Assembly: GCA_016842085.1 (NCBI GenBank)
Contig: JAEVEX010000016.1
Span: forward strand, 43,651-107,650
Origin: Candidatus Thermoflexus tengchongensis
Lineage (GTDB): Bacteria; Chloroflexota; Anaerolineae; Thermoflexales; Thermoflexaceae
Length of the DNA: 64,000 nucleotides
Reading direction: 5' to 3'
This document shows, piece after piece, positions 7,278 through 16,435 of this stretch (its first letter is position 1; each line of letters opens with the position of its first letter). A program made the translations under genes and the position numbers. The notes beneath the pieces are model-generated. The model was not told where the DNA came from. It ran no database searches and was given only the letters and a program-made list of their open reading frames with translations.

Positions 7278-9887
7278 TCACTCCCCACGCATCACTTCCG
7301 CCGGTGGTATCCGGGCGGCCTGGATCGCCGGGTGCACGGCTGCGAAGATACCGATCCCGATCGCCAGCCAGGCCACCGCAGGTCCCACCGCAAGCCAGAT
7401 GGGAGGCAAAGCGCGATAGAGGGCCCAGAACGCCAGAGCGCCCCCCAGAACGCCCAGTGCCCCCCCTGCCGCTCCCACGAGAAGGGCTTCCCGCAGGATC
7501 GCCTGGAACACGGTCCCATCACGCCAGCCAACGGCCTTCAGCAGTCCGATCTCCCGGCGACGCTCCACCACCCCCGCTCGCATGACCTCTGCGATCAGGA
7601 GCCCACTGAGCAGGAGGCCGATCCCAACCATTCCGTAATGGAACCCACGTATACGCGTGTATACGTATTCCCCGAGCAGGATTCCGTAGAGCTCTCCCCG
7701 GGTCGCAGAGCGAACAGCCAGGAGAAGCGCAGCCAGAGCCGCTGATACCGCCAGCGCCGTCAGAACCATGGCTGTTCGTACTGGCCGCCGCAGCAGGTGG
7801 CGCAACCCATAGCTCCAGAGGGACAGCGAACCGGGGGCCAGCCCCCGGCCGCTGATCTCCCCCAGCTGCATCACGGTAACAGGAGGCAGACGGGCGGCCC
7901 GCCAGGCCGGATACAGTCCCCCGCTCAGATAAAGCGCGAGGCCCAGCAACAGCGCCAGCCCGCTGCGCTCTACAGGCACGTCCATTCGCATGGCCTTCAC
8001 AGCCAGCGCTGTAAGCCCCAACCCCAGCACCCCCGCCAGCATGCCCTGCAGGAGGGCGGTCCCCAGCATCACCCGGAACACTGTGCGGGTCCGCCAGCCC
8101 ACCGCCTTCAGGATCCCCAGCTCCCGCGTGCGTCCCAGGACTGCAAGCATCTGGCTGTTCAGGAGGAACAGCCAGGCCACCAGGAACACGACCCCCGACA
8201 GGATCAGATCCGCTCGACGGAATCCCCGGGAGACCCTCGTGGTGACGCCCTTCTGCACCCAGAGCTCCTCAGCCCATCCGATGCCGGGGAGATGCACAAA
8301 CACTCGGCGAGGTGAGGCCCCCACCATAATATCCACCTCCAGACCGGTGCGCCGCACGATCTCCTCCGCCACCTGCTGAATACGAGCCTGGGCCTGAGGA
8401 TCCAGCCCCTGCACGTCCACCACCACTCGAATGGCGCTGATGCAATCCTCTCGTCCGAGCAGAAAGCAGGCCCCCTCCAGCGTGGTCAGGGCCGTGGGTG
8501 GGGTGGTGAGATAGCCCCGCCAGTTGAAGCTCGGCCGAAGCATTTTGGGGGGATGGACTGGAACCCCATCCTCCCGATATTTTAGGATCACAGGAGGCAA
8601 AAAGTAGGTCTCAAAGGGAAGACGGTTCAGGGTGGAGCGAACATGCTCCTCCAGCTCCTGCGGGGAAAGGGGATAAGTGGTGCCGATAGGGATGTTCCGG
8701 AGGATACGGGGTGTTGCGTAGAAAAGCTCCTCGCTGTTGAATTCCCCTACGGGGACCAGATACATCTCATTGAACTCCGGCCGCGTGCAGTATGGTGTGG
8801 TGTGCTTCAGAGAATCCCGGAAGACCAGCTCCCCTCCCCGGGTCCCGATCGGAACAGCCTCGACGGCAATGGCCCCTTCAGGCAGGAAAGGAGGGGGCGG
8901 AACCTCTCGATAGCGAATCGGAGCTGGCAGGTCAAAGGAACATGGTTCCGGGTTGGGCGCATACACAAGCTGCGTGGCCCCACCCGGGCTGATCACCTCC
9001 AGAAAATGATTGGGAAGCAAATCCGGATCCTGGGCCCGGAAGATGCGCGTCCACACCTGCTCGTTTGTCCCCTCCCGGTAGATCTCAACGGTATGGGTGA
9101 TGACGAAGGCGGAGTGACGGTTAAGCAGCATTGGGAAAGCGATCACGGTGCCCTTCTGGAGACCCTCGGAGTAATACTCCCGCCGCTGGGGAACATGCGA
9201 GAGGAGCTTTGAGATGGCCGCCGTGTTCTCCAAATAGCTGCTGCCTCGCCTCAGTGCCGCATCAAGGCCGGTCAGGCTGGCTTCCGCCTCCGGATCTATC
9301 CCCGCCAGGAAAAGAATCCAGGTTCCCTTGGGAGCGATCGGGAAGGAAAATGAATATGCTAGCCGGAAATCCGCCCACATCTCTGGATCTGGGCGGACTT
9401 CCCCAACAAGGGTATCGGTATAGACGTGCTCTTGAATCCCATCAAACAGGCGCTGGGTTCGCTCGATGCGATATCGCCCCAGGTATTGCTCCGGGTGATA
9501 GCGCGGCTGGCTCATGTAGAGCATGTCGATGACCAGCGGGGTGGTGGCCCGATAACCCACCATGGCCACCGGTGCTGCGAGGACCACACCGGGGATCGAG
9601 CGGATGGCCTCCAGCTGAGCCCGGGTGATGCCCCCCACCGCTCCGCTGAGAAAGTTGGCATGCACGAGGTTGTATTTCTCTTCGAGGATCGAACGGGATC
9701 CCCGAGGGCGAACCAGGATATCATAAGAGGACCGCCAGTAGTAAGCCAGGATGCGATCGCTGGTGACCTGCAAGGTGTTGGAGGCGGAGAGAAAGAGAAC
9801 CAGGCCAGCAGCGATCGACAGCAGTCCCAGAACGCTCGAACCCTGAGGGATCCCCCACCGCCGGAAGCGAAACCAGAGCCATCCCAT
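7278..9887 (-). CDS. FtsX-like ABC permease, duplicated
   Basis: An integral membrane protein of 869 aa from the ATG at 9887, which has the SD AGGAAAGGG; a longer reading to 10064 lacks support and overlaps the upstream gene. Residues 1-35 include a first helix ([23 protein letters not shown]). A large extracytoplasmic region of about 500 residues follows. Two FtsX cores, each with several helices, occupy the C-terminal third ([27 protein letters not shown] and [26 protein letters not shown]). The repeated [20 protein letters not shown] motif indicates internal duplication as in LolC/E-like permeases. It sits between the Cys-rich protein and the ATPase in one operon. Confidence 0.92.
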   Translation of the reverse strand: MGWLWFRFRRWGIPQGSSVLGLLSIAAGLVLFLSASNTLQVTSDRILAYYWRSSYDILVRPRGSRSILEEKYNLVHANFLSGAVGGITRAQLEAIRSIPGVVLAAPVAMVGYRATTPLVIDMLYMSQPRYHPEQYLGRYRIERTQRLFDGIQEHVYTDTLVGEVRPDPEMWADFRLAYSFSFPIAPKGTWILFLAGIDPEAEASLTGLDAALRRGSSYLENTAAISKLLSHVPQRREYYSEGLQKGTVIAFPMLLNRHSAFVITHTVEIYREGTNEQVWTRIFRAQDPDLLPNHFLEVISPGGATQLVYAPNPEPCSFDLPAPIRYREVPPPPFLPEGAIAVEAVPIGTRGGELVFRDSLKHTTPYCTRPEFNEMYLVPVGEFNSEELFYATPRILRNIPIGTTYPLSPQELEEHVRSTLNRLPFETYFLPPVILKYREDGVPVHPPKMLRPSFNWRGYLTTPPTALTTLEGACFLLGREDCISAIRVVVDVQGLDPQAQARIQQVAEEIVRRTGLEVDIMVGASPRRVFVHLPGIGWAEELWVQKGVTTRVSRGFRRADLILSGVVFLVAWLFLLNSQMLAVLGRTRELGILKAVGWRTRTVFRVMLGTALLQGMLAGVLGLGLTALAVKAMRMDVPVERSGLALLLGLALYLSGGLYPAWRAARLPPVTVMQLGEISGRGLAPGSLSLWSYGLRHLLRRPVRTAMVLTALAVSAALAALLLAVRSATRGELYGILLGEYVYTRIRGFHYGMVGIGLLLSGLLIAEVMRAGVVERRREIGLLKAVGWRDGTVFQAILREALLVGAAGGALGVLGGALAFWALYRALPPIWLAVGPAVAWLAIGIGIFAAVHPAIQAARIPPAEVMRGE

Positions 9888-9945
9888 GCACCCTTTCCTC
9901 TCAGAGCGGAAGCTCCACAGCCTCTGATCTCCCCAGGAAGGATCG

Positions 9946-10563
9946 TCAACAGGGGATGCCCGTTCGACGCCAGTTTCCACACCCGCAGATATTTCCCCAC
10001 CAGCAGTTGTTCCCGCTACAGCACCACTGACGAAGAAGATCCCCGACCCACAGCACCTGCCCACCGCTGGGATCCGGGCGGCATTCTGAGCATGCGTTGC
10101 TCTGGTAGACTACGCAATCGCAAACCGCAGTGGGTTGGGGGGGCATTGTAGAGGCATGGGCCTTGGATTTGGATGGAAGCCGGAAGGATGAAACCAGGAA
10201 GGCAACCAGGATCCCACTCCCGAGCTTCCGGAGCATCTCCCGCCGTCCCCAATCCACGCCCAGCACCGGCCCGCCGTGCCGGGCCACGGCCTGGGCCACC
10301 CGCAGGGCCCGCGCCGGGCCCAGGATCTGCACCAGGCGCCAGCGCATCGCCAGGCCCGTGAAGACCCGCACGCGCTCCCCCTCGATTTCGAGGAGCATCG
10401 GCTCCCAGCGCCAGCCAGGGCGGGCCTGGTTCAGCAGGGCCTGCACCTCCGGCTCCCGCAACGAGCGCACGCCCAGCCGCCCGCCGCTTGAGGCCTCCAC
10501 CTCCCGGGCCAGGGCGGCGCACATCGAACACCCGCTGTCAAAGAGAAGATATCGTTCGATCAT
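9946..10563 (-). CDS. Thiol-motif (DCC-like) protein with internal twin-Arg segment and Cys-rich tail
   Basis: A 205-aa protein of unknown function with a strong SD (GGAGGCG). Residues 1-115 begin IERYLLFDSGCSMCAALARE, which resembles DUF393/DCC thiol-disulfide proteins with a CxxC near the N-terminus. Around residues 107-127 lies GRREMLRKLGSGILVAFLVSS, twin arginines before a hydrophobic segment, like an internal Tat signal or anchor. The last 60 residues hold ten Cys, with patterns CDC, CSEC, CC, CGC and a C-terminal Cys. It heads an operon with an FtsX permease and its ATPase, so the Cys-rich part may be displayed or exported by them. No family name can be given for the tail. Confidence 0.75.
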   Translation of the reverse strand: MIERYLLFDSGCSMCAALAREVEASSGGRLGVRSLREPEVQALLNQARPGWRWEPMLLEIEGERVRVFTGLAMRWRLVQILGPARALRVAQAVARHGGPVLGVDWGRREMLRKLGSGILVAFLVSSFRLPSKSKAHASTMPPQPTAVCDCVVYQSNACSECRPDPSGGQVLWVGDLLRQWCCSGNNCWWGNICGCGNWRRTGIPC

Positions 10564-11114
10564 GGCCTCGCCTCCCTGGAAGGGGTTCCACTTCTCATTT
10601 TATCCCCTTCGCCCTCGGCGCGCTTCCTCATTTTTGGAGGAACCCCTTCGGCGGCAATCCATCCTCTCAGATGCCCCATGCGCTGGCCGCAGGCCGTCTC
10701 CTGGCCCGGAAAGGCATTCGGGTATACTGGGTGCCAGGGAAGCGGTGGAAGCAGCTTGCGCCGCGGGCCTCACGCGTATCCGGGTGGGGAATGCCTTTCC
10801 TCTGGATTTGCCTGCCTCGGGGGTCATGTAGCGCCTGAGCCCGGTGAAAAAGGCCAGATTCACAGCGGGAAGAGAAGAAACCACTGGCGATGCTTGTCAG
10901 GGCATTGGCCTTTTTTTGACGGTAAGATGCTCCAGAGCCAGAATGGCAACACCTTCCGCGGCCTGGACCGTGGCCTCCACACCCCTTACTATCCCGAGAG
11001 GGTGGGGTTCCACCAGGCGCTCGATTCGCTCAGGAAGGAGGCGGATCGCTCCCGTTATCTGCCAGAATGAGACACGGGTGGTTTGAAAATGGCCTTGAGG
11101 AAAGGAGCCTGACT
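10564..11114. other. Intergenic region, no gene recognised
   Basis: About 550 bp separate two divergent transcription units. Small overlapping ORFs on both strands have no convincing SD or recognisable product. I see no RNA gene. Confidence 0.5.
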
Positions 11115-12512
11115 GTGGACGAGCGCATCCTTCAGTTCATCCGCGCCCTCCGGGCCACCGGTGTTCGGGTCTCCGTGGCGGAGTCGGCCGACGCGCTGCG
11201 GGCGGTGGAGCAGGTGGGGGTGATGGATCGTGAGACCTTTAAAGCCGCCCTTCGCACGGCCCTGGTAAAGGAGGCCCGGGCGATCCCCATCTTCGAGGAG
11301 CTCTTCCCCCTGTTCTTCGGGTTGGGCGAGCCGCCCATGGCTCCCGCTATGAACGGCCTCTCGCCGGAGGACCAGCGGCGTCTGCAGGCGGCCCTTCAGG
11401 CCCTTGCAGCCCAATTCGGGCCGCACCTCGCTGCCCTGATGCAACGGCTGCTGCAAGGCCAGCCTTTCACCCCGGAGGAGCTGGAGGCGCTGGCCCGTTA
11501 CGCTGGCCGTCAAAGGGTGCGAGAATGGACGGATCGCCAGGCCCTCGCCCGCTGGATGCAGCGAGGCGCCGGGCTGGACGAGCGCCTGGAACAGATGATC
11601 CGTGCCTTGCTGCGGATGCTGGCCGAAGCGGGAACGGATGCGAAAACCCTCCAGCAGCTGGAAGCGCAGATCCGGGCCAATCGGGCCGCGATGGCCCGCC
11701 AGATCCAGCAGGCAGCGGGGATGGCGACCCTGGAGCGACTGGCCGATCGCCCCCCGGAGCCCAGCGAGGCGGAGCTGATGGAGCGGCCCTTCCAGGAGCT
11801 CACCCCGACGGATCTCCATCGCCTGCGCCAGATGGTGGCCCGCCTGGCGGCCCGCCTGCGCACCCGCGCCGCCCTGCGCCTCAAGCGCGGCGATGGCCGC
11901 CGCCTGGACGCCAAAACCACCCTCCGGGTCAACCTGCGCCACGCCGGCGTCCCCTTCGATCTGCGCTTCCGCCGGCGTCACCTCAAGCCCCGCCTGGTGG
12001 TCCTGTGCGACCTCAGCACTTCCGTGCGGCACTGCTCCGAATTCTTTCTGCACCTGATCTACCTGCTCCAGGATCAGATCAGCCGCACCCGAAGCTTCAT
12101 CTTCATCGATGATCTGGTGGAGATCACCCCCATCTTCGCGGAGCACCGGCCGGAGGAAGCGGTGCGCCGGGTGCTGATGGAAAACCCTCCGGGGTATTAC
12201 AACACGGATCTGGGGAACAGCCTGGCCACCTTCTGCCGGGATTACCTGGAGGCCATCGATCGGCGGACCACGGTGATCATTGTGGGGGATGGGCGGAACA
12301 ACTACAACGATCCACGGCTGGATTGCCTCGAGATCATCCGCCGTCGGGCGAAGCGCATCCTCTGGTTTAACCCGGAGCCTCAACCGCTCTGGGGCACCGG
12401 CGACAGCGACATGCCCCTCTACGCTCCCCTCTGCGCGGCCGTCCACCAGGTTCAGAACCTGGCCGAACTGGCGGAGGCTGTGGATCGCCTGTTCGAGCGG
12501 GGCGGCGTTTAG
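11115..12512 (+). CDS. VWA (CoxE-like) domain protein
   Basis: A 465-aa protein starting at GTG 11115 behind AGGAAAGGAG (7 nt spacing). The N-terminal half is helical and charged, with RILQFIRALRATGVRVSVAESADALRAVE, matching CoxE/YehP-type proteins. The C-terminal half is a von Willebrand A fold with the MIDAS motif DLSTS (VVLCDLSTSVRHCSEFFLHLIYLL) and TTVIIVGDGRNNYNDPRLD. Members normally act with a MoxR AAA+ ATPase in cofactor insertion or protein maturation, but no MoxR gene is present in this window. It ends converging with the next gene by 4 bp. Confidence 0.88.
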   Translation: MDERILQFIRALRATGVRVSVAESADALRAVEQVGVMDRETFKAALRTALVKEARAIPIFEELFPLFFGLGEPPMAPAMNGLSPEDQRRLQAALQALAAQFGPHLAALMQRLLQGQPFTPEELEALARYAGRQRVREWTDRQALARWMQRGAGLDERLEQMIRALLRMLAEAGTDAKTLQQLEAQIRANRAAMARQIQQAAGMATLERLADRPPEPSEAELMERPFQELTPTDLHRLRQMVARLAARLRTRAALRLKRGDGRRLDAKTTLRVNLRHAGVPFDLRFRRRHLKPRLVVLCDLSTSVRHCSEFFLHLIYLLQDQISRTRSFIFIDDLVEITPIFAEHRPEEAVRRVLMENPPGYYNTDLGNSLATFCRDYLEAIDRRTTVIIVGDGRNNYNDPRLDCLEIIRRRAKRILWFNPEPQPLWGTGDSDMPLYAPLCAAVHQVQNLAELAEAVDRLFERGGV

Positions 12513-12742
12513 ATCCCGGTGACCAGCGAGGTGAGGGTGCGCTCAACGCCCTCGATGGTCTGGATTTTCTCCGTGATCACCCGGCCCAGAACCTGGAGGT
12601 CGTCAGCTTCCACGAGGGCGATCACATCGTAAGGGCCGGTGACCACCACTGCGGACCTGACCTCGGGGAGCTTGCGCAGCGCTTCAGCGACGGCGCTGGG
12701 CTTGCCCATCGCTGCCTGGATGAACACATAAGCCTGCACCAT
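12509..12742 (-). CDS. Stand-alone Lrp/AsnC ligand-binding (RAM) domain protein
   Basis: A 77-aa protein made only of the alpha/beta ACT-like RAM domain: MVQAYVFIQAAMGKPSAVAEAL, then VVVTGPYDVIALVEADD and IQTIEGVERTLTSLVTGI. The DNA-binding half of Lrp is absent and the gene has its own SD (GGAGGGGGAGG), so it is a complete small protein and not a truncation. Such proteins may bind amino acids or oligomerise with full-length Lrp regulators. It overlaps the VWA gene tail by 4 bp on the opposite strand. Confidence 0.92.
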   Translation of the reverse strand: MVQAYVFIQAAMGKPSAVAEALRKLPEVRSAVVVTGPYDVIALVEADDLQVLGRVITEKIQTIEGVERTLTSLVTGI

Positions 12743-12778
12743 GGGAACCTCCCCCTCCTCTGGAATGCCAGCATCCCC

Positions 12779-13438
12779 TCACAACCCCGAGAGCCACACC
12801 TCAACCGTTCCCGCTACTGTCAGCCATGAATCTTCAATCAGAACGACCCGAAAGGTCGCGTTCAGATGAACCATGGGGTGCACCTGCCCGGTCCAGAGGA
12901 TGGAATCGCCGATCTTTCGATAGGGATAACCCGGCAGGCCTTCCAGGCGTGCCCGGTCGTCTTCCTTCCCTCGATAAACGATGGAGGTCCCGGGGATCAC
13001 TCCGTCCCGGGGCACACGGTAGGTGACCGGGGCGGTGAAGCGCACCGCCGCCTTCTCCGGCAGCGGTCCCATCCGGGGCTGGGCCTCCTGGATCTCCACC
13101 CGGGCCGTGCCGATCGCGTGGAGAGCGCGCTCATCATAGGAGTAGATCCGGAGCGTATAGCGCACCGTTAGCGTGGGATGGGGCTGCGCCTCCGCCTCCA
13201 GGGAATCGCCGGCCAGCCGGATCGTCTCCTGCCCCTCCAGGCGCACCCGTGCTCCCTGTGGCCCTACCCCCAGGTAACGGACGTCCGTCCCGGGCAACCC
13301 CTCTCCTACCGCCAGATCCACCCGGTAAGGCCCCTCATACACCAGAGGCCCCGGGCGGGAGGACCCCAGCAGGCAGGCGCTCCCGGCGAGAAGCGACAGC
13401 AGGAGAATCCCCCAGATCGAGCGAATCGATCGCTTCAT
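12779..13438 (-). CDS. Lipoprotein with two tandem copies of an unknown beta domain
   Basis: A 219-aa protein with a signal peptide and lipobox LLAGSAC (Cys about residue 22). The start at 13438 (ATG, GGAG 7 nt upstream) is preferred over a TTG six bases earlier. Two related modules follow. One runs YRVDLAVGEGLPGTDVRYLG to GTARVEI, the other YRVPRDGVIPGTSIVYRG to GTVEVWL. Both share YRV, LPGT/IPGT, ARxRLEG, a GDSL/GDSI site, a conserved HP and a final hydrophobic GTxxV strand. The pattern implies an internal duplication. It lies 44 bp downstream of the yvcK gene on the same strand. Function unknown. Confidence 0.8.
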   Translation of the reverse strand: MKRSIRSIWGILLLSLLAGSACLLGSSRPGPLVYEGPYRVDLAVGEGLPGTDVRYLGVGPQGARVRLEGQETIRLAGDSLEAEAQPHPTLTVRYTLRIYSYDERALHAIGTARVEIQEAQPRMGPLPEKAAVRFTAPVTYRVPRDGVIPGTSIVYRGKEDDRARLEGLPGYPYRKIGDSILWTGQVHPMVHLNATFRVVLIEDSWLTVAGTVEVWLSGL

Positions 13439-13482
13439 CCCCAATCTCCGGTCCCATCGCGAGAGGATGCGCCATCCGGAGC

Positions 13483-14799
13483 TCAGCGGCGATATCGCTC
13501 GTAGAGCATCATCAGCGCCCGGGCGAGCTTCTCCGGATCATGGCGCCATGGCGTTCGCTCATCGATGACATCCATCGCCACCACCGTGTAGGGAGGGATC
13601 GGCTGCCCATCCCAGCGCACCAGCTCGCCGACCTCCTCCGGGACTTCGTTCCACGCGACATCCGTCCGGCTGTTCACCAGCACGAGGTGGAACAGGCCGG
13701 ATCCCACATGGCGTTCGATAGCCTGCACATGCTCCGCCACACCGTAGCCTTCGGTCTCCCCGATCTGGGTGGCCACATTGCACACATATACTTTCAGGGC
13801 CCGGCTGGCCCGGATCGCCGGGACGATCCCCTCGACCAGCAAATTGGGCAGCACGCTGGTGTAAAGGCTTCCCGGACCCAGCACGATCAGATCGGCCTCC
13901 AGGATCGCCCGGATGGTCTCCGGATAAGCACGGGCATGCTCCGGGATCAGCCATACCCGCTCGATGCGGCCCCGGACCTCCGGGATCGCCGATTCCCCGT
14001 CGACCCGATGGACCCGCCCTTCAGCATCCCGGATCTCGGCGGCCAGCACGACGTGCTCCACGGTGCACGGCAACACCCGGCCGCGGACGGCCAGGACGCG
14101 GCTGGATTCCGCCACGGCCTGCTCGAAGCTTCCGGTGATCTCGGCCATCGCGGCGATGAACAGGTTGCCGAAGGCATGGCCGTTCAGCCCTGTTCCCCGT
14201 CCGAACCGATACTGGAAGAGGGCGGTCATCAGAGGTTCCGCCTCCGCCAGGGCCGCGAGGCAGTTCCGAAAATCCCCTGGCGGCAACAGCCCCATCTCGC
14301 GCCGCAGGCGGCCGGAGCTGCCCCCATCGTCCGCCACCGTGACCACTGCGGTCAGCCGCGCGCTCATCCCTTTCAATCCGCGCAACAGCGTCGACTGGCC
14401 GGTGCCGCCCCCGATGACGACGACACGCGGCCCGCGCTCCCGCTGCCGGTGACGGTGCAGGATCTCCGCCACATCCCGACCGGGCTGCACGAAGGGGGAA
14501 AGCAGCGTGCGATTCAATCGCACCAGGGCGAACCCGGTGGTCGCGATGCCCAGGAGCCCAAAGAGCGCCGCCCGGCCCAGACGGGGGATGAACTGCAGGG
14601 TCAGATAATAGAAGATCGGGGGTAATGGTTGCTCTCGATAGATGGTGACCAGCACATAGGCCAGCGCCAGGGCCAGTTCCGTAACCCCCAGCAGCAGCAG
14701 GATCAGCCACCGCTTGACCCCCAGCCCGGGGGTTAACCAGTAACGCAGGGACCGAATGGCGGATTCCCGCGCCGGGTAAGATTTTCCTCTTCGAGTCAT
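13483..14799 (-). CDS. yvcK: Gluconeogenesis factor YvcK/CofD-like protein
   Basis: A 438-aa protein. The N-terminal 110 residues contain two predicted membrane helices (WLILLLLGVTELALALAYVLV and AALFGLLGIATTGFALV). The core from about residue 125 carries VVVIGGGTGQSTLLRGLKG, VTVADDGGSSGRLRREMG, PPGDFRNCLAAL, GHAFGNLFIAAM and DLIVLGPGSLYTSVLPNLLV, the hallmarks of the CofD/YvcK fold that binds UDP-sugars or phospholactate-like substrates. In Gram-positives YvcK affects cell-wall carbon flux. Membrane-anchored forms are known in Chloroflexota-type bacteria. An SD (GGGGGAAGGA) precedes the ATG. Confidence 0.93.
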   Translation of the reverse strand: MTRRGKSYPARESAIRSLRYWLTPGLGVKRWLILLLLGVTELALALAYVLVTIYREQPLPPIFYYLTLQFIPRLGRAALFGLLGIATTGFALVRLNRTLLSPFVQPGRDVAEILHRHRQRERGPRVVVIGGGTGQSTLLRGLKGMSARLTAVVTVADDGGSSGRLRREMGLLPPGDFRNCLAALAEAEPLMTALFQYRFGRGTGLNGHAFGNLFIAAMAEITGSFEQAVAESSRVLAVRGRVLPCTVEHVVLAAEIRDAEGRVHRVDGESAIPEVRGRIERVWLIPEHARAYPETIRAILEADLIVLGPGSLYTSVLPNLLVEGIVPAIRASRALKVYVCNVATQIGETEGYGVAEHVQAIERHVGSGLFHLVLVNSRTDVAWNEVPEEVGELVRWDGQPIPPYTVVAMDVIDERTPWRHDPEKLARALMMLYERYRR

Positions 14800-15133
14800 T
14801 TCCTTCCCCCATGCGATCCGGAGCGCGTCACAAGATCAGGCGGGGCGCTCTGGATTGTTCTCGGACCATCCATTGGATGGCGGGGTCATTTCTCTATCCC
14901 CTCTGACAGATATCATACCCCAACTTCGCTCCTCGGGCTTACGCGGTCCGACGTTCATCCGGGGGCCGTGATCGCCCTTCCCCCAGGATCCTCTGGGACA
15001 GGCCAGCCCCAAAAGCTCCCGGAAGGGCCATGCTCGCGATCTCATCGAATCATTGCGGGCTTTCCACCTCTGTCTTAGACTGGAAGAGGGAGCGTTGGGC
15101 CCCAGTATCTTTCTTTGTGAGGCATTCCGCTCG
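14800..15133. other. Divergent intergenic region yvcK / M50 protease
   Basis: No gene or confident promoter seen; short ORFs on both strands lack an SD. Confidence 0.5.
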
Positions 15134-16237
15134 ATGGAAACGATCTGGTATGAGACGGAATGGACGCCCTCCACGCTGGATCGCCTGGCGGCGGCGCTGC
15201 GGGGGCTTTTCGTGATCACCGAAGCCCGCGTGCTGTATCCGCCGGATCAGGTGATCGCGTTCGAGGGCTATCTGCAAACCGATCCGGAGTCAGCCTTCGA
15301 GCTCCTGCGCCTCCGCTTCGAGGCGCTGGGATATACCCCCCTCCTGCGACGTCACGGGAAGACCGACCAGATCATCGCCCAGGCCGGGGTCGCCCGGCCG
15401 GCTCGCACCCGGCCATGGGTGAATCTCCTCCTGTTCGTGGCCACGGTGGTCACCACGGTATGGGCCGGGGCGCTCTACGGTGGCGAGGGACCCCTCGATC
15501 TGAGGCAGGGCATCACCTTTGCGGCTGCGCTGCTGCTCATCCTGGGTGTTCACGAAATGGGGCACTACGTCGCTGCCCGCCTGCATCGCAGCGAGGTGAC
15601 GTTGCCCTATTTCATCCCGGTGCCCCCCCTGATCGGGATGCTCGGCACCTTCGGGGCTTTCATTCAGATCCGATCCCCGATCCGCAATCGGAAGGCTCTT
15701 TTCGATATCGGCGTGGCGGGCCCCCTCGCCGGGCTGGCCGTCGCCCTCCCGATCCTGATCTACGGGCTCATGACCTCCCCGGTCGTCCCCCTTCGGGGCA
15801 CCGTCGCCCTGGAGGGAAATTCTCTTCTCTACTGGAGCCTGAAGGTTCTGATCTTCGGCCGTCCCCTGCCTGGGGATGGCTATGACGTGCAGCTGAATGT
15901 CCTGGCGTGGGCGGGGTGGATCGGGTTGCTGGTGACGGCCTTCAACCTGCTGCCTCTGGGTCAGCTGGACGGCGGGCACATCATGTATGCCATGCTCGGC
16001 CGCACTGCGTGGCGGATCTCGGAGATCGGCGTGTTCGCTCTGCTGCTGCTGGGCCTGCGCTGGCCGGGATGGTTCCTCTGGGCCTTCATGCCGATGCTCA
16101 CCGGCCTGCGCCACCCGCCACCCCTGAATGACATCACCCCCCTGGATCCGGTCCGTCAGGTAATCGGGTGGCTGACCTGGATTCTGTTCCTGTTGATCTT
16201 CGTCCCCGTTCCCTTCTCGCTGGTGGAATTCCCGTAG
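15134..16237 (+). CDS. Site-2 protease, M50 family
   Basis: A 367-aa intramembrane metalloprotease. The start METIWYETEW at 15134 is preferred, although its SD is weak; an upstream start at 15053 is possible. A soluble N-terminal domain (about 110 residues) precedes the membrane core. The zinc site HEMGH lies in LLILGVHEMGHYVAARLHRSE, followed by FIPVPPLIGMLGTFGAFIQIRSP and the second metal motif LGQLDGGHIMYAML. Several hydrophobic helices surround both motifs. Enzymes of this kind cleave anti-sigma factors or signal-peptide remnants; the target is unknown. PBP1C follows downstream on the same strand. Confidence 0.93.
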   Translation: METIWYETEWTPSTLDRLAAALRGLFVITEARVLYPPDQVIAFEGYLQTDPESAFELLRLRFEALGYTPLLRRHGKTDQIIAQAGVARPARTRPWVNLLLFVATVVTTVWAGALYGGEGPLDLRQGITFAAALLLILGVHEMGHYVAARLHRSEVTLPYFIPVPPLIGMLGTFGAFIQIRSPIRNRKALFDIGVAGPLAGLAVALPILIYGLMTSPVVPLRGTVALEGNSLLYWSLKVLIFGRPLPGDGYDVQLNVLAWAGWIGLLVTAFNLLPLGQLDGGHIMYAMLGRTAWRISEIGVFALLLLGLRWPGWFLWAFMPMLTGLRHPPPLNDITPLDPVRQVIGWLTWILFLLIFVPVPFSLVEFP

Positions 16238-16346
16238 GGGCGGCGCTTCCCGGCCCGTCCCTCCGAGGCGGGGTGACCACGCTTTTGCCCGGGAAGAGGG
16301 AAATGGCCCCGCCCCCGCGCAAGCTCACCGGGAAGCGCATCCCTAC

Positions 16347-16385
16347 CCGGGGGTTGGGGGGCTGAAGATGCCTCCCAACCCCCGG
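16347..16385. repeat. GGGGGTTGGGG hairpin, copy 1
   Basis: A 12-bp inverted repeat, CCGGGGGTTGGG (16347-16358) with CCCAACCCCCGG (16374-16385). It shares its stem core with the hairpin at 29929-29968. It lies between the M50 and PBP1C genes with no T-tract, so it is likely a REP-type element or stabiliser rather than a terminator. Confidence 0.55.
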
Positions 16386-16435
16386 AGACCCTCGGGGCGA
16401 ATCCAGAGGATCGCCTCTGGAAGCAGGAGCGCTCT

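Noticed and set aside
10678..11086. Possible gene in the region upstream of the VWA gene
   Set aside because: ORFs in three frames have no SD and no recognisable motif.
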